DNA of 9,035 bases from an uncultured Chloroflexota bacterium (GTDB taxonomy: Bacteria > Chloroflexota > Dehalococcoidia > UBA2247 > RBG-13-53-26). This document shows, one piece after another, positions 1 through 4,273 of the stretch (position 1 is its first letter; the number at the start of each line of letters is the position of its first letter). The stretch is from assembly GCA_937860285.1 (NCBI GenBank), contig CALMBS010000169.1:1-9035 (forward strand). Direction: 5' to 3'. The position numbers and the translations under genes are program-made. A model generated the notes under the pieces. That model worked only from the letters and a program-made list of their open reading frames with translations, was not told the DNA's origin and did no database searches.

Positions 1-139
1 CGTTTGGCTGAAGCCTCTTCATCATGCGGGCCGCGTCGACGCCGTTGCCGGCCTCCCCCACGCCCTGCAGGCCGCGCTCCCCGTCCAGAAGGGTCCGCAG
101 TATGGCCCTCACGAAGCAGTGGTCATCGGCCAGGACCAC
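1..139 (-). CDS. NarL/FixJ-type response regulator, N-terminal receiver part (runs off left edge)
   Basis: Reading the minus strand gives the start of a receiver domain: V-V-L-A-D-D-H-C-F-V-R, then a GEAGNG-V-D-A-A stretch, as in NarL/FixJ regulators. The acidic DD pair that binds magnesium is present. The phosphorylated Asp and any DNA-binding domain lie outside the window. I chose GTG at 137-139 because a GAGGG ribosome-binding sequence lies 9 bases upstream and because the neighbouring regulator begins at the matching residue. The frame stays open to ATG codons at 206-208 and 212-214, which would add 23 or 25 residues with no recognisable domain and no clear ribosome-binding site. The gene follows another regulator and its sensor kinase on the same strand, so it is probably a second output of that system. 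Certain as a receiver domain; the start is uncertain, and LuxR-type output is inferred. Confidence 0.85.
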   Translation of the reverse strand, partial: MVLADDHCFVRAILRTLLDGERGLQGVGEAGNGVDAARMMKRLQPN

Positions 140-148
140 GGTGGTGGT

Positions 149-154
149 CCCTCG
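149..154 (-). promoter_or_regulatory. Candidate ribosome-binding site for the left-edge response regulator
   Basis: On the minus strand the sequence CGAGGG is followed by 9 bases and then GTG (137-139), which begins the conserved V-L-A-D-D-H of the receiver. The upstream in-frame ATG codons at 206-214 have no comparable purine-rich sequence before them, so this site favours the GTG start. Confidence 0.4.
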
Positions 155-206
155 GGGAACATGTCCCGGCCGGCTGCAAGCAGTCGAATCGCGCACAACA
201 GACAGC

Positions 207-212
207 ATTATC
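207..212 (-). promoter_or_regulatory. Possible -10 element before the left-edge regulator
   Basis: On the minus strand GATAAT matches TATAAT at five of six positions, in the gap between the two regulators. I see no acceptable -35 at 16 to 18 bases; a TTGACC (239-244) lies 26 bases upstream, which is too far. If real, it would give the second regulator its own transcript with a leader of about 60 bases to GTG 139, and the ATG-ATA-ATG here would be promoter rather than start codons. Weak evidence. Confidence 0.2.
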
Positions 213-248
213 ATCCGGAGGCCGGCCGGAGCGGAACTGGTCAAGTAG

Positions 249-262
249 CGTAGTCAGCTACG
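249..262. promoter_or_regulatory. Small dyad in the gap between the two regulator genes
   Basis: CGTAG and CTACG form a perfect 5-base inverted repeat around TCAG. LuxR-type regulators bind short imperfect dyads, and the position upstream of the second regulator is suitable for an operator. A dyad this short can occur by chance, so this is only a pointer. Confidence 0.2.
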
Positions 263-279
263 TGCGGAATACCTAATCG

Positions 280-319
280 CCGCTAGTGGAAATGCGCAGT
301 CGGGGGGGGCGGCTAGCGG
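280..319 (-). terminator. Possible weak hairpin across the stop codon of the first regulator
   Basis: CCGCTAG (280-286) and CTAGCGG (313-319) are perfect inverted 7-base arms with a 26-base loop that includes a run of eight G. The right arm contains the TAG stop of the response regulator. There is no T-tract on the minus-strand transcript, so if it acts on transcription at all it would be a weak attenuator between the two regulator genes. Confidence 0.2.
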
Positions 320-951
320 TTCGACGGCAGTATGCCGTGCTCCAGGGCATAGCGGATGAGCTGGGCCTGGGACCTGATGCCGAGCTTGCGCTTCAGGTTG
401 GCCCGGTGGGCGTCGACGGTGCGGCGGCTGACGCAGAGCCTCTCGGCGATCTGGGTGTTGGTGTAGCCCTCGGTCAGCAGGGACAGGAGCTCCCGCTCCC
501 GGGGTGAAAGCTTCTCGTGCGGCTGGAGGGTGGTGGCCTCGGCGTTGCGGGCGTAGACCTCGATGGCCTTCTCGGAGAGGGGCGGGCTGAGGTAGCGGTG
601 GCCGGCTGCCGCTTCTCTGATGGCATGCAGAAGCTGGCTGCCCGTCGAGTCCTTGAGCACGTAGCCGCTCACCCGGGCCTGGAGCGCCTCCAGGACGTAG
701 CTTTCGTCGGAGTGCATGGACAGGATGACCACCTGGGTCTTGGGGGAGGTCTTGCCGATGCGCCGGGCCACCTCGATGCCGTTCATGTCACCCATCTTGA
801 GGTCGACCACCAGGATGTCCGGGTGGAGTGTTTCGACCAGCTGGATCGCTTCCAGGCCGCCGCCGGCTTCCCCCACGACACTGAGGTCACCCTCGCCCTC
901 GATCATGCTTCGAAGCCCCTGCCGGACTATGAAATGGTCATCAGCCAGCAC
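313..951 (-). CDS. NarL/FixJ-family response regulator (receiver plus LuxR-type HTH)
   Basis: A complete 212-residue response regulator, the usual length for the NarL/FixJ family. The receiver occupies about residues 1-118: acidic pair D4-D5, phosphoacceptor D50 in VVDLKM, switch Ser78 in ILSMHS, and invariant K100 in YVLKD. A LuxR-type helix-turn-helix follows at about 148-205: LSPRERELL, then TNTQIAERL, then SRRTVDAHRANLKRKLG. It should be phosphorylated by the sensor kinase encoded immediately upstream, whose TAG stop shares one base with this GTG start, implying translational coupling. The start is odd. The only canonical start codon, GTG 949-951, leaves a short first beta strand, with the strong AGGAGGAG sequence 14 to 16 bases away. 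Upstream in-frame codons ACG-GCA-ACC-ATA would complete a typical receiver N-terminus. Target genes cannot be told from the sequence. Confidence 0.95.
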   Translation of the reverse strand: MLADDHFIVRQGLRSMIEGEGDLSVVGEAGGGLEAIQLVETLHPDILVVDLKMGDMNGIEVARRIGKTSPKTQVVILSMHSDESYVLEALQARVSGYVLKDSTGSQLLHAIREAAAGHRYLSPPLSEKAIEVYARNAEATTLQPHEKLSPRERELLSLLTEGYTNTQIAERLCVSRRTVDAHRANLKRKLGIRSQAQLIRYALEHGILPSNR

Positions 952-3242
952 TATGGTTGCCGTGGCTCCTCCTTGCTCCCCTTCACCCTGGCCCTGCAGG
1001 GCAGCTCTGCCATCACGTAGGTGCCCCGGCCTGGGACCGACTTCACCGCGAAGTTGCCGTCCAGCGCCAGCGCCCGCTCACGCATGCCCCTGATGCCGCT
1101 GGAGGGCTGGCTGGCCAGCCTGGATTCGTCGAAGCCCACGCCATGGTCGGCCACCTCCACGGTGACTGCCCCCGACTCGGCCCGCACGCACACCGAGACC
1201 GCCTTCACCTGGGCGTACCGGGCGACATTGGTCAGGGCTTCCTGCACGATCCGGTAGGCGGCGATGCTGACGTCGGGCGGCAGCATCCGGCGGAGTCCGC
1301 CGTGGCGGAACTTCACCTTCACCTGGGTGTGCGCGGTGTACCGCTTGAAGTGCCACAGCAGGGTAGGCAGCAGGCCCAGGTCGTCCAGCATGGCGGGACG
1401 GAGGTCGAGGGACATCTCGCGCACCCGCGTCATCAGGTCATTCACCACGCCCCCGGCGACAGCCAGCTGCCGGCTCTCGGTCCCCGTGGCGGTGACCTGG
1501 GCCTTCTCCAGCAGCAGCTTCAGGGCTGTCAGGGACTGGCCGACCTGGTCGTGGAGCTCGCTGGCGATAACCCGGCGCTCGTCTTCCTGCACGCTGATCA
1601 GACGCCGGGAGAGGGTCTGGAGCTGGCTGGCCAGGTTCTTGTAGTCCGTGAGGTCCACGGCGGCGCCCACCACTCCCACCAGCTCGTTGGCGGCATCCCG
1701 CAGCGGTTCCACGCGGCAATAGAATACCCTCCCGTTCTCCTCAATCTCGTAGGAATCCTGGGTGCCGGCCAGGGCGCGGCGATGCGCCGACAGGGGGGCG
1801 AAATCCTCCCCTTCTCCGACCCCGTAGTAGGCCGCCACTCCGGTCCCGATGAGGCGGTCGAGCCAGGCGGAGCTGACCAGCGCGCCCACGCACGAGGTGA
1901 ACCTCAGGTCCCCATCGGTGGTCCAGCACAGGCAGGGCATCTGCTGCATCAGCAGGTCCAGCTTGGCCTTGGCCTCGCGCAGGGCTTCCTCGGCCTGCTT
2001 GCGCTGGGTGATGTCGCGCAGGACGCCCATGATCTCCGCCGGCCGGCCGTCCGGTCCAGGGATGTAGGACACGGTGCTTTCCACCCAGACCGTGGAGCCG
2101 TCGATGCGCTTCAGCTCCACCTCCAGGCCTCCCATCATGCCGGACCTCTCCCGTTCCCGGCCCAGCGTGCCCGCCAGCAACCGGCGGACCGTCTCGGCGG
2201 AGGCCGGGGTCAGGGCGCCATCCACGGTGAGGTTGAGGGACTCCTTCACGGGGTAGCCCAGGAGGCGCTCGATGGAGGGACTGAGATACGTGGCGCCGAG
2301 GGACATGTCGGTGACCCAGATGACGTCCGAGACGTTCTCCGCCAGCAGGCGGTAGCGTCTCTCGCTCTCCCGGAGCTCCTTCTCCATCCTCTTGCGTTCC
2401 GTGATGTCCCTGACGATGCACAGGAACGCCGGTTTGCCTTCCCACTTGTGCGGGACCGCGCTGACCTCCCCCCACCTGATGGACCCGTCGGCGCGCACTA
2501 CCCGGAACGAGTACTGCCGGGGCGCCGGCTCGCTCCTGGTCCTCTTCTCGTGCAGGGCTCCCACCATCTCGCGATCATCGGGGTGGACGCTTTCGAGGAA
2601 GGGCTTGGAGAGGTACTCCTCGATGGGCCGGCCCATGAGGTCCGCCGCCCTCTGGCTGATGAAGACCACCTTGCCCCCCTGGACCACCACGATCCCTTCA
2701 TCGGCGTTATCGACGAACAGCCGGCTTCTCTCGTCGACGGCCAGCATCTTCTGCTGCAGCCGGCGCTGGTCCGTGATATCCCGGATGATGACCACGGCTC
2801 CCCTTGGGGGATCGGCGGCCCGCCGAACGCGGGCCAGGTTGACCTGCAGGCTCAGTGGCTGGTGCCGTCCGGTCCGGGTCTCCAGCTCAAAGGGGCGCAC
2901 TTCCTGTCCGGAGAGCATCTGGGCCAGCTTGGCGGACACGCCGTTGCCCTGGAACGCCTTCACCATGTCCAGGCGCTGGCCCACGGTGCGCTGCTCGGCG
3001 ACGCCCAGTATCTTCCAGAACCTCTTGTTGGCGCCCTTGATCTTGCCTTCGGCATCGATCACGGCGGCGCCGTCGCGCAGGCTGTCGGATAGAGAGAGCA
3101 GGGCCCCCTCGTCCTCGGAAGGAACCGCAGTCTGGGCCCCATCGCGAGCACGGCGGCGCCTGGTGCCGTCGCTTCCGGCCTGTCTCCCTGGATCGTCTGC
3201 CCGTTGGTTTCTTCTTGCGGGCATTCTCCCGTCCCCGGACAC
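951..3242 (-). CDS. Soluble multi-PAS sensor histidine kinase (HisKA_3 / HATPase_c)
   Basis: A 763-residue kinase with no membrane segment or signal peptide, so probably cytoplasmic. After a basic, disordered-looking N-terminus (1-42) come four PAS-type domains at about 48-158, 172-282, 294-412 and 426-532. The first three end in the PAS/PAC signature RDIT(D/E/Q), joined by helical linkers such as RESERRYRLL. The fourth is divergent, with WTTDGDLRFTS. The HisKA_3 dimerisation domain (about 545-620) carries phospho-accepting H564 in ASELHDQVGQS. The ATPase domain (about 655-745) shows the N box (E668, N672), DHGVGFD (699-705), GIRGM (716-720) and GRG (738-740). This kinase class partners NarL-type regulators, and one follows directly with a one-base overlap. 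Ligands of the PAS domains are unknown; no haem or flavin motif is evident to me. GTG 3240-3242 gives this start; ATG 3222-3224, six codons in, is a good alternative. Confidence 0.95.
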   Translation of the reverse strand: MSGDGRMPARRNQRADDPGRQAGSDGTRRRRARDGAQTAVPSEDEGALLSLSDSLRDGAAVIDAEGKIKGANKRFWKILGVAEQRTVGQRLDMVKAFQGNGVSAKLAQMLSGQEVRPFELETRTGRHQPLSLQVNLARVRRAADPPRGAVVIIRDITDQRRLQQKMLAVDERSRLFVDNADEGIVVVQGGKVVFISQRAADLMGRPIEEYLSKPFLESVHPDDREMVGALHEKRTRSEPAPRQYSFRVVRADGSIRWGEVSAVPHKWEGKPAFLCIVRDITERKRMEKELRESERRYRLLAENVSDVIWVTDMSLGATYLSPSIERLLGYPVKESLNLTVDGALTPASAETVRRLLAGTLGRERERSGMMGGLEVELKRIDGSTVWVESTVSYIPGPDGRPAEIMGVLRDITQRKQAEEALREAKAKLDLLMQQMPCLCWTTDGDLRFTSCVGALVSSAWLDRLIGTGVAAYYGVGEGEDFAPLSAHRRALAGTQDSYEIEENGRVFYCRVEPLRDAANELVGVVGAAVDLTDYKNLASQLQTLSRRLISVQEDERRVIASELHDQVGQSLTALKLLLEKAQVTATGTESRQLAVAGGVVNDLMTRVREMSLDLRPAMLDDLGLLPTLLWHFKRYTAHTQVKVKFRHGGLRRMLPPDVSIAAYRIVQEALTNVARYAQVKAVSVCVRAESGAVTVEVADHGVGFDESRLASQPSSGIRGMRERALALDGNFAVKSVPGRGTYVMAELPCRARVKGSKEEPRQP

Positions 3243-3255
3243 TGGTACTGTTCCT

Positions 3256-3285
3256 ATTCTAGGCGTTACGGCTCACCGATGACAA
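3256..3285 (-). promoter_or_regulatory. Candidate promoter of the kinase operon
   Basis: On the minus strand TTGTCA (3280-3285) and TAGAAT (3256-3261) are separated by 18 bases, matching the sigma-70 consensus at four and five of six positions. Transcription would start near 3249, only about seven bases before GTG 3240-3242. That would make the mRNA nearly leaderless for the GTG, or give ATG 3222-3224 a short leader containing GGGGA seven bases before it. Predicted by eye only. Confidence 0.35.
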
Positions 3286-3305
3286 GTGCTCCGGCGAGGC
3301 GGGTA

Positions 3306-3334
3306 TTGACGCCTTCGCACTCATGTGATAGCCT
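3306..3334 (+). promoter_or_regulatory. Candidate promoter of the small-gene cluster
   Basis: TTGACG (3306-3311) matches the -35 consensus at five of six positions. A weaker -10 lies at 3327-3334 within TGATAGCCT. The position, 38 bases before the ATG of the 47-residue protein gene and diverging from the kinase promoter, is right. The -10 is poor, so this is tentative. Confidence 0.35.
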
Positions 3335-3353
3335 CAAGGCAAATCTTAAACGA

Positions 3354-3360
3354 GAGGAGG
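3354..3360 (+). promoter_or_regulatory. Ribosome-binding site of the zinc-ribbon-like protein gene
   Basis: GAGGAGG lies 11 bases before ATG 3372-3374. It fixes the start of the 47-residue protein there. The same frame is open upstream to 3204, inside the kinase gene, but that extension lies on the other side of the promoter and is not credible. Confidence 0.6.
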
Positions 3361-3371
3361 CTGGACACAGG

Positions 3372-3515
3372 ATGGCACAGGCTTACTGCGTGAAGTGCAA
3401 GAAGAAGGTAGAGATCCAGAATCCCAAGCAGGTTGTCATGAAGAACAAGCGTCCCGCAATAAGAGGCGTGTGCCCCAAGTGTAGAACCACCGTATTTCGC
3501 ATCGGCAAGGGGTAG
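3372..3515 (+). CDS. DUF5679-like small zinc-ribbon protein
   Basis: A 47-residue basic protein with two cysteine pairs, C6-V-K-C9 and C34-P-K-C37, spaced as a zinc ribbon that would bind one zinc ion. Between them is a Lys/Arg-rich stretch, and the end reads T-T-V-F-R-I-G-K-G. The pattern (a YCVKC start, a central K-N-K-R-P-A-I-R-G, then CPKC) is that of DUF5679, a family of unknown function seen as tiny stand-alone proteins in Chloroflexota and some archaea. The charge would suit binding nucleic acid or a ribonucleoprotein, but no function is established that I know of. The start is set by the GAGGAGG upstream. It is first of three co-directional small genes, with 61 bases to the next, so co-transcription is possible. 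Family assignment is from memory of the motif pattern. Confidence 0.85.
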   Translation: MAQAYCVKCKKKVEIQNPKQVVMKNKRPAIRGVCPKCRTTVFRIGKG

Positions 3516-3545
3516 GCCGCTGGCCCCCCCCCCGAAGGGGGCGGC
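3516..3545 (+). terminator. GC hairpin with a C10 tract after the zinc-ribbon-like gene
   Basis: GCCGC (3516-3520) pairs with GCGGC (3541-3545), and the C run at 3524-3533 can pair with the G run at 3537-3541 around a GAA loop. No T-tract follows, so it is not a standard intrinsic terminator. It may slow polymerase or protect the 3' end of the upstream message. It begins directly after the TAG stop. Confidence 0.3.
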
Positions 3546-3576
3546 GACCTGTTGGTGAAAGAGGAGGGAATGGAGA

Positions 3577-3957
3577 ATGGCTAGTGCTCTTGCGCTCATC
3601 GGAAAGATCGCATTCCTGGTCGGAGTAGTGATCGCCATTGTCGGCGGCATCTGGGGGGGCGACGTTCTTCCGGAGAAGAGCTGGGTGATCTGGATTCTGG
3701 TGATCGCCGGCATCATCATCGGCCTGCTCAACGTGACGGCCAAGGAAGCACCCACCGTGCTGGCTGCAGCTGTCGCCTTGATCATCCTGAGCGTCTGGGG
3801 TCTCGCGGGTGGTCTGCAGCCTGTTTTTCAGCATGTGAACGAGACGCTGGCGAACGAAGTACAAGGCATCGTCTACTGCTTCGGCCTGCTGATGGCCCCG
3901 GCGGCTATCATCGTGGCCATCAAGGCCGTCATCGCCACCGCCAAACCGGGAGACTAA
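3577..3957 (+). CDS. Small four-helix membrane protein of unknown function
   Basis: A 126-residue, very hydrophobic protein that I cannot assign to a named family. Hydrophobic segments at about residues 5-27, 35-54, 59-80 and 95-121 suggest four inner-membrane helices, with short polar links (EKS at 33-35, NVTAKEAP at 52-59, QHVNETLANE at 85-94) and a short tail ending K-P-G-D. Helix 1 is glycine-rich (I-G-K-I-A-F-L-V-G-V-V-I-A-I). No catalytic or metal-binding motif is visible; the single Cys is inside helix 4. The start is well supported: GAGGAGGG at 3561-3568 stands 8 bases before ATG 3577-3579. It sits between a zinc-ribbon-like gene and a second small membrane protein gene on the same strand. 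A perfect 12-base hairpin follows 26 bases after the stop. The function is unknown, but a membrane location is likely. Confidence 0.85.
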   Translation: MASALALIGKIAFLVGVVIAIVGGIWGGDVLPEKSWVIWILVIAGIIIGLLNVTAKEAPTVLAAAVALIILSVWGLAGGLQPVFQHVNETLANEVQGIVYCFGLLMAPAAIIVAIKAVIATAKPGD

Positions 3958-3983
3958 CCCGGCTGTATAAAGACAACCATGAA

Positions 3984-4019
3984 GAAGAGCCGCCCTGGTG
4001 ACAACGGGGGCGGCTCTTC
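3984..4019 (+). terminator. Perfect 12-base-pair hairpin after the four-helix membrane protein gene
   Basis: GAAGAGCCGCCC (3984-3995) and GGGCGGCTCTTC (4008-4019) are exact inverted complements around a 12-base loop. Stability should be high, but the sequence after it is CACCCCCCGG with no T-tract. It may be a terminator of the kind common in high-GC genomes, or a processing or attenuation site before the next gene, for which I see no promoter. Confidence 0.55.
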
Positions 4020-4074
4020 CACCCCCCGGCCCGGTGCTCACTCCCGCAGCGCAGAACCGTTCCGCATCGTCTTC

Positions 4075-4080
4075 AGGAGG
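4075..4080 (+). promoter_or_regulatory. Ribosome-binding site that sets the start of the DUF3096-like gene
   Basis: AGGAGG is followed by 7 bases and ATG 4088-4090. The reading frame is open upstream to ATG 3998, but that start lies inside the loop of the hairpin and adds 30 low-complexity residues, so the 52-residue product is preferred. Confidence 0.7.
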
Positions 4081-4087
4081 GTCCAAC

Positions 4088-4246
4088 ATGTCGCACTATG
4101 AGGTCAGCGGGCTCGTCGGCGGGCTCATCAGCATCTTGTTCGGGATCGCGGTCATCGTGCGGCCGCGGCTCATCGCCTATCTTGTCGGCGGGTACTTCAT
4201 CATCATCGGCGTGCTGGCCGTAGTCGCCTCCATGACGGCGAAGTAG
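4088..4246 (+). CDS. Two-helix membrane protein, DUF3096-like
   Basis: A 52-residue protein made almost entirely of two membrane helices (about 6-24 and 28-49) joined by a tight R-P-R turn at 25-27. The pattern of a Gly/Ile-rich first helix, a basic-Pro-basic turn, then L-I-A-Y-L-V-G-G-Y-F-I-I-I-G, is what I know from DUF3096 proteins, which usually have about 45 to 60 residues and no known function. An AGGAGG 7 bases before the ATG fixes the start. The gene follows the four-helix membrane protein gene on the same strand and converges on the addA-like gene, with 27 bases between stops. With no obvious promoter in the 130-base gap before it, expression may depend on read-through of the preceding hairpin. 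The family match is from motif memory, not a search. Confidence 0.8.
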   Translation: MSHYEVSGLVGGLISILFGIAVIVRPRLIAYLVGGYFIIIGVLAVVASMTAK

Positions 4247-4252
4247 CGGTGC

Positions 4253-4268
4253 GCCTCGGGAGCGAGGC
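4253..4268. terminator. Short hairpin between converging genes
   Basis: GCCTCG (4253-4258) and CGAGGC (4263-4268) are perfect arms around a GGAG loop, in the 27-base gap between the DUF3096-like gene and the addA-like gene. The position suggests a bidirectional end signal. There is no T-tract on either side, so its strength is doubtful. Confidence 0.35.
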
Positions 4269-4273
4269 TCGCT

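Noticed and set aside
4..276. Plus-strand open frame at the left edge
   Set aside because: Ser/Arg/Pro-rich translation with no motif, antisense to a recognisable receiver domain.
957..3092. 711-codon open frame on the plus strand opposite the kinase gene
   Set aside because: It lies fully antisense to a kinase with clear PAS, HisKA_3 and HATPase motifs. The product is rich in Gly, His, Pro and Arg with no domain, as expected from a high-GC gene read backwards.
2392..3282. 296-codon plus-strand open frame opposite the N-terminal half of the kinase
   Set aside because: Serine/arginine-rich translation without motifs; an antisense shadow of the kinase coding sequence.
3966..3971. TATAAA as a -10 element for the DUF3096-like gene
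   Set aside because: No -35 match lies at 16 to 18 bases, and the 12-bp hairpin lies between it and the gene. It is more likely chance AT-richness after a stop codon.
3321..4089. Minus-strand open frames of 154 and 217 codons opposite the small genes
   Set aside because: They span hairpins and intergenic gaps, have no ribosome-binding site or motif, and oppose genes with strong ribosome-binding sites and coherent membrane or zinc-ribbon features.
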